DNA of 64,000 bases from Ectocarpus siliculosus (lineage: Eukaryota; Sar; Phaeophyceae; Ectocarpales; Ectocarpaceae). This document shows, one piece after another, positions 35,701 through 47,280 of this stretch. The stretch spans positions 5,940,601 through 6,004,600 of the forward strand of contig FN649728.1 in assembly GCA_000310025.1 (NCBI GenBank), read 5' to 3'. Under the pieces are notes generated by a model, which was given only the letters and a program-made list of their open reading frames with translations, did not search any database and was not told where the DNA came from. The position numbers and the translations under genes were made by a program. Numbering within the stretch: the first letter of the stretch is position 1; every line of letters begins with the position of its first letter.

Positions 35701-37684
35701 GCTGGAATTCCCTGAGTCTGCGGTGAACCCCCCCCTTGCATTTGCTATGCAGCATGAGGAGTTGGACGTGTTGAGAGGTTATCTTACAGAATGCAGTGAG
35801 CAGCAGATCGTAGCCCCCCCCTCCCTCTCGCATGCCTTGGCGATTATCGCCCCCGGTGCTTCCCCGTTTTCGGTAGGAAAATCCACGCCCACCATCGACA
35901 TTAATTTGTTCCATGCCTCCACCGGCCATGTCAATGAATTCCTGATGCGTGAAACGGCAAAGCAGCAGGGCGTACGATTGGTGGGGGAGATGCAGCCGTG
36001 TGTGGGCTGTGTGGAAGCCAAGGGTAGGCGTGCCCCGGTGCCGCGGCGTGGCACCCGCGCGGCGGTACCGTTCGGCAAAGTTCACATCGATCTCACGGGC
36101 CCGTTCTCTGACGCCCTGGACGGCTCCCGGTACCTGATCATGTTCGTGGACAGCGCCTCGCGGTGGCAACGGGGTTACGGGATGCGGGCCAAGAGCGACA
36201 CCCTGAAGTTCGTGCAGCGGTTCCTCGCCGACATGAACGGCATGGGTACCCCGGGGTGTTTCCGCATGGACAACGGCGGCGAGTTCACCGGCGCCGCGTT
36301 CACCACGTTCTGCGACGCTGCTGGCATCCGGCGCGAGTACACCGCCCCCGACACCCCCAAGCAAAACGCGGTGGTCGAGAGCGCCATCTGGCGCGCCATG
36401 AAGGGGGGCCACGCCGCGCGACGTCACATCCTCGCCATGGGACACACCGACCTCTCCTCCATCCCGCACGTCGGCGCTAACGGACACCGCCTGTGGCTTG
36501 CGTCGGCGCTGTGGGCCTCCGCCTGCTTCAACCGCTCCGCGACAAAGGCCAACGTGGGCTGGAAGTCGCCGTTCGAAGTCTTCTTCGGCCGGAAGCCGCC
36601 CCTGACCGTCGTCCCTTTTTTCCAGGAGGGGATGATGCGCGTGAAGCGGGCCACCAAGGCGGACGTCCAATCCGCGCCGTGCTTCTACCTGCACGGCGCC
36701 AACAACCACTCCACGTCTACCGCCGTTGTTCTTCGCGCTGACACCGGTCGCCTCGCCCTCACCAACAACGTCGTGTGGGTCAACCGCCGGGCGGGAGCAC
36801 CGGCGCCGGTGCCGGGCATCGGGGGGGGGTCTTCGGTCACCGCGGCGCCTTCTCCGGCCGCCGCCGCACCTCCGGCCGATGCCGCACCGCCGCCGCCCCC
36901 GCCAACAAGGACATACACGTTCACCCCGCCTGCACCAGCGACCACTGCACTGCCGCCGCCCGCTTCCCCGCCGATGTTGACAGCATCCTCAGCCCCGTCG
37001 CCGGTCTCTGTCGCCCCATCGTCAGCCCCACCGTCGACCGCAGCCACGCCGCCCCGTTCGCCCCCGGGCCTGCCGCCGCCGCCGCCGCAGCCCGCCAGCG
37101 CCGCCGCCCCAGCTCCTCCGCACCCGCCGCTTTCGAAACGAGCCGTCAAGGAGTTGGGACGGGAGGACACGAGAGTTCACGGCCGCACGCGCGGCGATGG
37201 AGTGCGGTTCATGGATGAGCAACAACAACCGCCGTCGCCACCAGGTGGCGGCACCGCTCTCCACCACCGCCTTGGGCTGTTGGACATGATGGACAAGGCC
37301 ACCCTCATCTCGTCGCTCGCCACCCGGGAGGCCGTAGACCAAGGACGCCGCGACCTACCGCCCCCACCGCAGCCGGATCCGAGTCTTGGAGGCCGTGGAA
37401 GCGGGGGGGCTGTGGGAGATGGGGGGGCCGTGGATTCCGGGGGGGGGGGGAGACCGCAGATGTTCGCAACGATGTTCGCCACCCGCGAGGATGTGGACGC
37501 CGCTCTTCGCGCCGAGCGTCCTCCTGACAAGATGCCTGACCTTCCGCACTGCATGGCCAGCGACCTCCGCGAGCCGAAGACGTTCAACGAGGCAATGCGG
37601 TCCCCGCACTCAGAGTTGTGGGATGATGCAGTCGGTCGAGAGTTTTTCGGTTTGTTGGATGCAGGAACTTTTAGTCCGGTGTAG
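32795..37684 (+). mobile_element. Copia gag-protease-integrase part (fossil)
   Basis: A long frame of about 1,630 residues. A coiled-coil Glu/Ala-rich start is followed by a gag capsid-like region (residues about 120-350, with KYYEPQAKAEKKRLLKEYHS), a Cys/His finger (CRFHPYGTHTNAEC, about 385), a 230-residue Gln/Pro-rich tract, a protease-like region (about 640-760), a Ser/Thr/Pro linker, an integrase finger (FHASTGHVNEF ... CVGC, about 1040) and an integrase core (HIDLTGPF, RMDNGGEF), ending in a Pro-rich tail. The nucleotide composition turns markedly GC-rich from about 36000. Confidence 0.85.
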
Positions 37685-37713
37685 CAACCAGTAGACTTGT
37701 AGCGCGGGGGGAC

Positions 37714-39031
37714 ATGCAGAGGGCTTCGATTGATTTTGGAGAATTGTTTGCACCCACCGTATCAGTGTCTAGTGTGCGCTTGTTGGCAGCATTAGCATGT
37801 GAGCAGAATCTTGACTTGTGCCATTTTGATATTCAGCAGGCTTTTGTGCAGTCTGAGCTTGATGAGGATGTTTTCATGCGCTTACCGCAGGGGTGTGGTA
37901 GGTTATCTGGCCTGATCGTGAAGCTGTGCAAGAGTCTGTATGGTTTGAAGCAGGCATCACGACATTGGCATGCGCACCTGACGAGGTGTTTGTTACTTTT
38001 AGGTTTTTTGCAGTGTCTGGCGGATGCATGTGTTTTTCGATTGATGGAGGAGGGAAGTGTGATCATGATCATCGTGGTCCACGTGGATGACATTTTTGCT
38101 GTAGGGCAGAAGGAGAGGTGTGACAAGTTTGGCAGGGATCTCAACGAGATGGTCCCCGTGAAGAACCTTGGAGAGTTGAGGTGGTACTCCGCGTGCTTTT
38201 ACGAGAGAGACGTAGAGAGAGGGCTGTTGAAGATTTCGCAGCAGAGGTTTGCCGAAGAGTTGGCTGCAGAGTACGGCATTGAGTGGGGGAGGAGTGTGCC
38301 CTTGCCCGTGAGCGTGAAGCTTACCGACTTTGACGAGAACGAAGCGTGCGCTGATGTCCCTTTTCGCGAGTTGGTAGGATCTCTGATGTGGTTGGCCACC
38401 CAAACAAGGCCGGACATCGCGAACGCGGTACGGGCAGTAGCGCGGTATTGTGCATCTCCCAAAATGGTGCACTGGAAGGCAGCACTCGGTATTTTAGGGT
38501 ACGTAAGGAGGACGAGTTGGATTGGGATTACATTTGAGAGGGGAGTAGTGACAGGGATGAGCATGCAGGTGTTTGTGGATGCCGACTATGCAAGCAAGGC
38601 GACAGACCGTAGATCGGTGTCCGGGGGGCTAGTGATGTGTGGGGGTGGGTGTGTAACTTGGTTTTCGAGGACGCAGAAGTGCGTTACGCTTTCCACCACG
38701 GAAGCAGAGTATGTGACAATTGCTGACGTCTTGAAGGAAGTATTGTTCTTGAGGCAGGTGTGGCGTTTTCATGTTGCCAGGTGCGGGTATGCCGTGCATC
38801 CCGGTGTTCGAGGATAATCAGGGAGCGATCCAGATTGCGCACAACCCAATCACGAACTCCAACTCGAAGCACATCGATGTACGGCATCACTTTATCAGGG
38901 AGCTGGTAGAGAGGAAAGAGATTTCAATTACTCATGTGCCGACGCAATTTCAGCATGCAAATTTCTTGACGAAGGCTATTAGCAAGGAGTCTTTTGCGCT
39001 GCACCGTGACTTTGTGATGAACTTGCAGTAA
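37714..39031 (+). mobile_element. Copia reverse transcriptase-RNase H part (fossil)
   Basis: Shows FDIQQAFVQSELDEDVFM, SLYGLKQASRHWH and the VHVDDIFAVG active-site box of Copia reverse transcriptase, then RNase H with VDADYASKATDRRS, STTEAEYV and SKHIDVRHHFIRE. It follows the gag-integrase part directly. Confidence 0.85.
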
Positions 39032-39236
39032 AGAGGGTGTTTTGGGGTCGATTCGTATTCTGTATGGAAAGAGAAAGAGAGAGATGAGATCGAACAAGAG
39101 AAAGAGAGAGTCTGGTGAAGGTGGTAAGAGTTTCGGTTGTGTTGGGATTTTTCTTGTTTGTTTTGTAAGAGTTTTGGTAGCGTTTTTTTTTTTTTCTTGT
39201 GATTGTCTTGGAGTATATTATAGGGTATCCACTATG

Positions 39237-40140
39237 GATTGACGCGGAATTTTGACCTTTGAGGATTGACGCCAACATAAAGTGACGGTTGAGGGTTTTG
39301 ACGGGAAAAAATTCGCACCGCGTGTGCCCGTTGACACGTGAGAGGTGAAAAAAAAAAAATGGTGGAGGTAGAGTTCAAGGTTGGTTCGGGCTGCCACCCA
39401 GGGTCGACATTCCGAAGCGAAGACTCACACCCCCAGGCTCCCAGGAGACTAGGTGTACCCCTTCGCCTCATCCCGCCGACCTTCCCTCCTTTGCCGCGGC
39501 GACTTTTCCCAGGCGTCAAACTGCGACTTCCCAGGCGTCAAACTGCCGTTCGTTGCTGATGAGTAAGGCAGCTGCTCGCTGCACTGCTGTGTATATACCG
39601 ATGTCACTGCGGCAGCAGAGCACCGAACCCCGTGAGGGGGCGGGCGAAATGCACCTACTGACTGGCAAAGTCCGTGTACCCTCCCTTACTCCTCTCCATG
39701 TGCTGCCTTCGAGGGCGAGACTCCCCCAATCACTCCCCTGCCTATGCCCCTTTTTGCTGCTGAAAGCCCGTGCGCAATCGCGACGGCGCATCTACCGAAC
39801 GCGCGCGCCGAACACGCGCGTCTGGCCACTTGGCCGCCGTGAGAACTGCCGAGACGCGTGGGTGCAGGACCGCTAGGAGCAATCAGTATAGGCATGGCCA
39901 ATGTGTTCGCTGCTGACCGCGCACAGCAGACCGCAGCAGAGCAAGCGTGTGTGAGCCACAGTCTGGCGATGTTTGAAGCGTCAATCTTTTCGCGTCGTTT
40001 TATGTTTGGGTGAAATTTAATTTTGACGCTTCCTCACAAAAATTTCGCCGTCAGAGTTTGCCCCCAAAAAAGCGGCGCAACCTCTTCACGTCAAAACTTC
40101 CTGAAATGTCAATCTTTCACGTCATTTCAACAACACGTGG
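39237..40140. repeat. TTGACG-rich block in the Copia 3' region
   Basis: Copies of TTGACG(C) cluster in the first 100 bp, and CGTCAA copies on the opposite strand cluster near 39516-39545, 39978 and 40090-40130. Opposed motif clusters near both ends look like the subterminal repeats of a small non-autonomous DNA element. No target duplication was found. It may instead be ordinary 3' sequence of the Copia family. Confidence 0.35.
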
Positions 40141-40230
40141 ATTCCCTCTATTTTGTTTTGTTTTGGAGATGGTGGTACAGAAGAGGATTGGTATTTGCCG
40201 AAGCATGACGATGCATACGAGCAGGGGGCC

Positions 40231-40581
40231 TATTAGAGATATTGGGGGTACTCGTAGCATAGTATGACGGGATATCTTTGGTACACATACCTACGGAAAT
40301 TGCAGTGATGGGGTACGAAGGGTCCAGAACTTTCTGGACATTTTCCTTGGAAGTGAGAAGAGTTTGATGGAGATTCGGATAGGTCTGTTTGGCACTTTAA
40401 CCGTGATGAGCGTGACGCGTGCTTGATGCCGTGACAGATTTACGAGCGCAAGCACGCCCCCGAAGAATACAATAATTTTGCATTACGTTTTCAACACGTT
40501 TCCTACCCATCCACGCTCCGCCATGAGCCACCCGCTTTGAGCTCCAACCACAAAGAACCGAGCCACCCGAATTATCGATCA
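40231..40581 (+). repeat. Copia right LTR, 351 bp
   Basis: Same length and orientation as the left LTR. ACTGT follows. Confidence 0.85.
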
Positions 40582-40586
40582 ACTGT

Positions 40587-42393
40587 CGCCATAATAAAAT
40601 AAATATAACGGAAAATATACACACTGTACTGCTGTTCACCCCTCCACGCTGGAAACCCCACCCTTCCGCATGTCCAGTCCCCAGCCTCAGAACTACATCT
40701 CCGACCGCGGTGGTGAAACGTGTTCCATGACCGACCGTGCTTGTTTCTTTCCTTTGGTTCATTCCTTTCTTGTTTCTGTTAGACAGTTAGTTTCGGAACC
40801 AAAAAAAGCTGAAATAAGGAAATATATTTTGAGTTAAGCCATCGTTCTGAGGATCGTTCCTGACAGTTTCGCCAGAACCCACCCAAGATGAGGGGGAAAT
40901 AATCAGATTTAACAGCGGAGGGAGTCTCGTTTCGTGGAAAATTTTGCCAACTTTTCGATATAGCAGCTTTCTTTGAAATAACACATCATCAGGCACCACA
41001 CACAACACATCATCCCGCACCACCCACACGCACACACGGTCTGCAAGAGCATGTCGAGCGGCCTCCCAAATAAAACCCAGCGCCCAGCGCAAAGGCCCTG
41101 GAGTTGGCGCGCCACCATCACAGAAAGGGGGAGGCTGCACGGTCAGAAAACCAAGTTGGGGTTGGTTGTTGCGCGGCTTTAGGTCAGCAACACGCGCCCG
41201 TCACACCCAGGTTGAAGCAAGGGGGAGAAAGAGCGCCGGAACGAACAGCGGCAACCGACGACATAGAGGAGGTGGCAGCACCGCCAGCAAAGGGCAGAGA
41301 GAAGGAAGAGCACGCAGTTGCCTTCTGGTGACGCGCCCCAAGAAGAGTATTCTCTGCTTCTACTTGAGAGAACGAACGTGTTTGACTTCGATGTGTCCCC
41401 GCCCCCAAAAAAACACCCTCTCCCCAACGCTTGAAATGCGATACACAGCACTTCGTACAGGGTTGCCGGGCAGTATGTGTACACTTCCTGTCGCTGTTCT
41501 GGTGCGAGTTCGTGTGCTGGGGTTGAGGGGGCAACACAGACACGCACACGCATGCATACATGCACGCACACTCAACAGCAGTGGGAGCGCGGTGATCAGG
41601 GTACCGCTGTCACGCAGCGCACCACTAAAAACAGCAGTACCTGTGAACAGGGGAAGTTCGTTGGGTGACTGTCGTCCCACAGCCAATCACATGAAGCCGC
41701 CATAAAATAGGAAAATCTTCGCCTGCAGGAAGTTTCCAGGAAACTTCCTTATCTCAAAATATGTTTCCTTATCTCAGCAAATTTGGAGCCCCAGTCCGAA
41801 ACTGTGTATTGTCATTTTTTTCTTCCCACTCTGTTGTTTGACGGACCTGCTTCTTGCGAACCGATTCCGCTGAACTACCTACGACCTACGCTAACCCATG
41901 CATATTTTCCCGGAGACACCAACGAACGTCTCCTTTCCATTTATCCCACCGTCTGCAAGCATATCTCATCTCACCGAGACGACACACCAGACATGCATCA
42001 CAACGGAGAGCACCCACAATGGCAGCGATCGGCCTTGGCAACCGGAACCCATGGGTGATGTTGTTGAATGGTTGCTTGGGTGGTGTTTCCGTTCAAAGAG
42101 AGTGGAAAATGGTTTCTGCGTTGATTGTCGTGTTGTATGGGCTGTTTTTTTTCTCTACTCGGTTCTACGGTATTCCTGGATCTCCGGCAGCACCGTGTGG
42201 CCAGGGATGATACTCCGGCCTCCACGGATAACCGTGGTGCGGCCTACTCTATGGCGCTGTTTGACCCTGGGCTACGGACATCCACCACTGCCGTGAGCCC
42301 GCCGACTGTTGTCTGGCAGCCTGGGGGTGTGTGCCGGCAGTGGGAGGACGTCTCGAAGGATGCGCTGTCTTCTCGGGGAGAGACCCACATTTT
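40587..42393. other. No convincing gene
   Basis: Non-repetitive DNA with several overlapping frames of 60 to 180 codons on both strands. None resembles a known protein. The frame at 41166-41705 is basic and low in hydrophobic residues and is not called. Confidence 0.4.
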
Positions 42394-42800
42394 ATCTGGG
42401 CAGGGAAGTACCCAGGAAGTATGAACCGTGGATGGGCACCGTACGGCCGCCCCGACAGCATTTCCGTGTGCCACGTCCTATCTATGCTGGGGGGATGTTG
42501 TGGACGGCCGTATGCACCGGTTCCAAATAATGGGATGATGGACACTTATGACTGCGAGGCCCAAGTGTCCGGAGTACAATATCTATCTGGGCAGGGAAGT
42601 ACGAGTCGTGTGCGTGAACCGTACGGCCGCCCCGTTAGCATAGCCGTGTACCACGCTCTATGCTGGGGGGGTGTTCTGGACGGCCGTATCCACCGGTTCT
42701 AAATAGTGCGATGATGGACACTTGTGAACGCGAGGCCAAGTGACCGGAGCACAACAGGGCGATGATGGACTCCTGTGGCGCAAGGCACAAGAGTCCGGAG
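42394..42800 (+). repeat. Tandem 190-bp repeat with hairpins
   Basis: Unit 1 (42394-42584) and unit 2 (42585 to about 42760) share TCTGGGCAGGGAAGTA, CCGTACGGCCGCCCCG and GGACGGCCGTATGCACCGG-type segments. Each ends in a hairpin, GGACACTT ... AAGTGTCC (42540-42570) or its relative (42716-42744). A third hairpin (42767-42796) has arms GGACTC and GAGTCC, a paired change from the first. Confidence 0.8.
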
Positions 42801-42851
42801 CACATGTATGTCCCGATGATAGCCATTTGGGCATTAAAGCACAAGTGGTTG

Positions 42852-42877
42852 CGAAGGACGGATATAACCGTCCTTCG
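42852..42877. other. Perfect 10-bp stem hairpin
   Basis: CGAAGGACGG and CCGTCCTTCG are separated by the six bases ATATAA. Confidence 0.85.
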
Positions 42878-42951
42878 TAGTAATCATGGAACCAACGACG
42901 CTATTGCCATTGGCCAACCAATCCCGCGCAATGATGAAATGGTTCCTCCGA

Positions 42952-42974
42952 TGAGAGCTAGCACCTAGCTCTCA
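42952..42974. other. Perfect 10-bp stem, 3-base loop hairpin
   Basis: TGAGAGCTAG and CTAGCTCTCA are separated by CAC. It is the fifth hairpin within 440 bp. Confidence 0.85.
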
Positions 42975-43329
42975 GTGACCTTTGTGTCCGAAAACTGAGC
43001 ACGAAACATTTGTGAACGAACCCGACCTGAGCGCTGTTGACCTGATATCACAACTGTGAGTCATGACCACGCTTGCTTGCATGCATGCATGCCTGACCGG
43101 ATGATGGAGTATCGCTGCTTGCTCGCTTGTGTTGATGATGGAACGCTTGGCACATGTCTACAATCCAACTCGGAGACTAGCTAGGATCTGCGCAGGTGAG
43201 AGTGTATTTGCTTGGAATATTGTAGTCTAGCCTTGCGCCTTGTCTCTGTAAGAATGACCGAAAACGTATCATCTTATCTACATAGGTCGTCGTGTCGTCA
43301 TGCATTTCTTACAGTATGGAAAGAAAAAA
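42975..43329. other. No gene seen
   Basis: Contains a GCTTGCTTGCATGCATGCATGC run near 43072. Otherwise nothing recognised. Confidence 0.4.
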
Positions 43330-44036
43330 TGGCTCGAGTTTTGTAATTTCTACAGCAGTATGGACCAGACGCCGACTGTAAATAGAAGTTGTACGGGTGT
43401 CGACTCGTTGTGCTGTCAAGGCATCTTCCACGCACTTCTGTCAGTGCTGGTGTGTTGATTGGAGTCTTGTAGGTCGAGATACAGGAGTGGGATTCTCGGG
43501 TTGTGGAGGCAAAAGTCTGCCTGAAACCACCGCAAAACATTGCATGCATAGAAGCTAGATTACTGCTGCTGCTGTGGTTTTGCTATAGCAGTACTGTAAT
43601 GTACCAGGTATGGACTAGACGCCGATCGACGTCCGCGTACTACGGCAACGACCTAACTGGATGGGATACTTCCTGCCACGGCGAAACATACTACAATTCG
43701 ATGCAAACATCCGTTCGTGTATCGTGCGGCTGCCACATGTATCGACGATAGATACACGCAGAGCTCTCGCGACGTTGTCGTTACCGCGCAGGAGGACCCC
43801 TAGGAGATCTTCCACATACATGGTCCTACAACGACAGCAGTACTACTGTGCATAGATGCCTGGTAGGAGAGTGGAGTTGTGTGTAACGGCATTTTCCACG
43901 CACTCTCCTACCGGTGCTTGCATCGATTGGAGTCTTGAAGGCCGAAAGACAAGAGTGGGTTGGGTTCCCGGGTTGGTTGTGGAAGCAAACCTGCCTGCAA
44001 CAACAGAGGATGCGGTGTTCTATTTAATATCCCGCT
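43330..44036 (-). repeat. Repeat T, copy 2 (inverted), distal piece
   Basis: Reverse complement of 23400-24101. It ends at CCCGCT, where a CAAGGGCGCAC inverted-repeat element begins. T resumes at 47321. Confidence 0.8.
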
Positions 44037-44101
44037 CAAGGGCGCACAAACAAATAATTCCGACACCTAACCCCCAAAACCTTTTTGTGGGGCCCTCCGG
44101 G

Positions 44102-44201
44102 NNNNNNNNNNNNNNNNNNNNNNNNNNNNNNNNNNNNNNNNNNNNNNNNNNNNNNNNNNNNNNNNNNNNNNNNNNNNNNNNNNNNNNNNNNNNNNNNNNN
44201 N
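44102..44201. other. Assembly gap, 100 N
   Basis: Exactly 100 N, followed by a run of about 16 G. A homopolymer probably stopped the assembly. Confidence 0.95.
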
Positions 44202-44670
44202 GGGGGGGGGGGGGGGGTACGAAGGTCCCATCCCCCCCCTCCAAACGCCACACAATTTCCCATATAAACAAGTCTATAGTAAATCCTATATATAAAGTGG
44301 GCTTGGGGTAGTAGGTAGTACAATCCACGTAGCCCCCTGCTCCAGAGTACCGCAGCCCGCAGCCGCGGTACCGTCCGTAGCAGAGGAGCGAGGGAGAGCG
44401 AGAGCTTGGGGAGAGTGGTCACGATGAGCACAGTCTCCGTGGGGAGGGGATTCCTATGAACAACCCCCTTCGACAAGACGGCTTGGCTAAACCGCGTCTG
44501 CCGAGAGCGAGCGGATGGCATGGAGCGGACACAACTTCGGCGACGGTTCAGGAGTCGACGAGGGCACCGCCTTGCAGCATGAGGCTTCGCACAAGCACGA
44601 AGAGTGAGTGTAGAGGAATGAGGACCATTTTGTGAGATTGCCTTGGTTGCATTATAGTATAATCTGTCTC

Positions 44671-44715
44671 GCAGAAGCAGCAGCAGCAGCAGGAGCAGCA
44701 GCAGCAGCAGCAGCA
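44671..44715 (+). repeat. CAG/GCA trinucleotide microsatellite
   Basis: About 15 near-perfect GCA units. Frames through it give poly-Ala, poly-Gln, or poly-Leu and poly-Cys on the other strand. None is called as a gene. Confidence 0.85.
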
Positions 44716-45149
44716 ATACAGTATGAACAACACACACAACAACCCACACCAAGGTTGGACGCAACCAAGAGTGCGCGAATGCGGAGCCCTCGCGATGCAA
44801 CTGCCGTCGTGTTATACACACCAAACGTGGTTGTACTGCTGCCCGTGTAGCTGGCAGCGGCAGCTGCGTTTGTGTTGTGCTGCTTCCCATGTAACTGGAA
44901 GCAGGAGTAGCGGGAGCCTCAACAGCAGAGGCAGAAGTCGCAGCGGTAGCTGAGCAGGATGACAACTTGTGACAACGAACGTTTGAGAAAAAAAATGCGC
45001 GAAATGCAGAACGGCACCACCCACAAGGCTGTGTGCCATGGGGATATTCGTGCCTCTGCAGAAGAACTGGCGTTTACATTGGTGTCCCCTGCCCTTGCCT
45101 GTCACTTTCCGCACGTCCATCGCATGCGAGCAGATCGCGTTCGCCTGTT

Positions 45150-45278
45150 GCGAAAATCGCTCAGAAGAATTGCAGTGGCAACTGGGTTTGCACCACGTGC
45201 CAGCACTATTTCGACTCCGGTGAAGGGCTGACCCAGTTTCATGTGAACCAGCACGAGAGGTCGACCGCACACATGTGA
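45150..45278 (+). CDS. Possible C2H2-like zinc-finger exon
   Basis: The plus-strand frame ends NWVCTTCQHYFDSGEG then LTQFHVNQHERSTAH and a TGA stop. The C-x2-C and H-x3-H spacing with an intervening Phe and Leu is that of a loose C2H2 finger, often DNA-binding in transposon proteins. It lies in the TIR element upstream of the spliced gene and could be part of it or a remnant. It is short and unproven. Confidence 0.3.
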   Translation, partial: AKIAQKNCSGNWVCTTCQHYFDSGEGLTQFHVNQHERSTAHM

Positions 45279-45645
45279 GGGCGATGGCGGTCGGTGTCCG
45301 CAGTTGCATTCTCGAGTAATTTACCCTGCTCACTTGTGCTTACCAACATTTCAAGACCTCAAAAGACCCGTTACTTTGTCTATCCTCGCCGCACGGATGT
45401 CGCGCAAAGTATCAATGCGTGCATGCAGCTTTGTCGATGTGTGCGAATGTGTCGCCTACTACGCAACTTGGCACAGCATGTATAATAGAACGATTAGATC
45501 ATTAATTCCGTCTCTCAACGGCGGATCAATCAATATATATTCACATCCGCAGGCGTGGTGCTGAAGCTAAGCGTGAGAGGAGTACAATGATGAGGTTTTT
45601 AAACCGACGATCACTGCGGGCGGCGGGAAGGGGTCGAGGGACGTG

Positions 45646-46849
45646 ATGGATAGCAGCGGTGGCGCAAGCAGTGACGTTGAGGTGGTTACGACGGGAGTTG
45701 CAGGCGGGCGTGAGGGCGGAGCAGGCGCGGGTAGCGACGCTGAGGTGGTTGCGACGGGAGTTGCAGGCGGGGGTGGAGGCGTAGCGGGCGCAAGCAGTGA
45801 CGTTGAGGTGCTCTCGACGGGAGTTGCAGGCGGGCGTGAGGGCGGTACGGGCACGGTTAGCGACGGTGAGTTGGTTGCGACGGGAGTTGTGAACGGGCGT
45901 GAGGGTTGTGAGGGCGCGAGCAGCGAAATGGATGGAACTTTCTCCGACGCTGCACACGAGAGTGGTTCGACCGATATGGTGCGCGTCCAAAACCCCCTCC
46001 GCTGCGCGGGATTGCGTCCGAATGTTCGGGAGCCTCTTCTCCAACACTACCCAGCAGCTTTGCATGGTGTCGTCAAAAAGGGGCTGTCGTGGAAGGCTCG
46101 GATAGACCCGAATGGCGTGGCTCTTTACGCCGTGGAATCCGTCTCCCGCGGCATCCCGAGCCCAGGTTGTGCTGGAGCAGTGGAAGAACCAGGAGGCACG
46201 TGCGAGCCGTGTGTTGACATCAAGGGTAGTAAGGTTTACAGAGGTGAGACCACGTAGCGAAAAAAACGCGAAATAGGAAGGCACAACTAGGAAGGCAAAA
46301 CAATTTAACTGTCATACCCTCATTCCACCACACATGTACTTTTTTTTAATTGGATTGTTCCCTCTGCACCCCTTCCGTCTTGGAGCAGATTTGGTTCAAC
46401 GATCATCTTTGGAGCCAGAAGACTCAAGGTTGAAGCACCTTGCTCTAGATTTGTTGATTCCTCACCAGCAACGAGGCAGGCTGACGCGGTGGAAGAAGAA
46501 GTTCGAAGTGCAGAAACTGTACACTTTGAACCAGCTCAGGAAGTGCGCGGCTTTGCATGGTCGTGGTGCACTCGAGAGTATCTTCATTTACATGGCAGAC
46601 AATGACGTGAATGGCATTCGAAGGTTGATGGCTCAAGCGCGGCGAGACGGCTTGTCGCTGAGTGGTATCATGCATAGGTTAGAGCAGGCGGTGAATGGCA
46701 AGTATAGTGCCGAAGGGTTCAGCGAGGATGAGTTTGACTTGGCAATACTGGAGGGGCTTCGGGGAGTGAAGAATAAGTACCATCCAAGACAAATTGCTAT
46801 TATTTGTGGATGGGTGTTGCACGTGGCGAAGGTGATTCCACCGCCGTAG
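45646..46849 (+). CDS. Spliced gene of unknown function in TIR element
   Basis: Two exons, 45646-46243 and 46389-46849, with a GT-AG intron and the frame kept (KGSKVYR to DLVQRSS). The N-terminal 100 residues are five degenerate repeats of about 21 residues (VVATGVAGGREGG ... GASSDVEV). Then comes a compact region: LRPNVREPLLQHYPAALHG, VKKGLSWKARI, a pair of cysteines in CEPCVDIKGSKVYR, a helical segment rich in Arg/Lys (RWKKKFEVQKLYTLNQLRKC) and YSAEGFSEDEFDLAILEGLRG. From memory this order resembles the N-terminal part of large transposon-linked proteins of basidiomycetes, family unnamed. That is inference. The C-terminal, presumably catalytic, part is missing or lies in unrecognised exons. 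Confidence 0.45.
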
Positions 46850-47280
46850 GCTCATCGACAGCCCCTCTTCGGTATGTTGCCGGCTTGAGTAAGCTTGGAG
46901 TGATGACGTTTCGACGCATGGGTATGTGTCATTTGGTTGTGTCCTTTCGCCACATTCGACCGAGGTCAAATGTCGTGAACTTGTCGCAGAGGCTTGGAGA
47001 AGTTTTATGTTACTTGTAGCTGAGGGGTTGTCCCCAAGCACTACTGCTGTCCTTCAAGACTTGAAAACCAAATAAGAGTTGTCCCCAGCCCATCACAGCT
47101 TATTTCAGTACATGAAGTAGCAATCTACACCTTCCTAGTAACAAGGTCCTGCTTGCACGTCGTGCCGTAAACACCACCACACGCAAGCACATGCAATGGA
47201 GAAATGAAAGCCAACAGAAAGCCTGTACGAAAATATTCCCAAAAAAAAACTTTTTTCACACCCCTCCCGGGGGGGGGGGT
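46850..47280. other. No gene seen
   Basis: Downstream part of the TIR element. It ends in a G-rich run before the right inverted repeat. Confidence 0.4.

Larger units (their letters stand above)
32357..40581 (+). mobile_element. Ty1/Copia element, young and almost whole
   Basis: Two 351-bp direct LTRs (32357-32707 and 40231-40581) flanked by ACTGT on both sides (32352-32356 and 40582-40586). Plus-strand gag-pol with gag, protease, integrase, then reverse transcriptase and RNase H, in Copia order. The LTRs differ at about three sites by eye, so it is young. Coding is nearly intact with about two breaks in the pol part. A purine run (GCAGGGGGCC) sits before the right LTR. Confidence 0.9.

Noticed and set aside
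41104-41705. A 179-codon plus-strand frame and opposite minus frames
   Set aside because: No motifs, several equal frames on both strands and Arg/Thr-rich composition, so no gene is called.
44036-44965. A 309-codon minus-strand frame with poly-Leu and a run of unknown residues
   Set aside because: It runs through the N gap and a GCA microsatellite and has no motifs.
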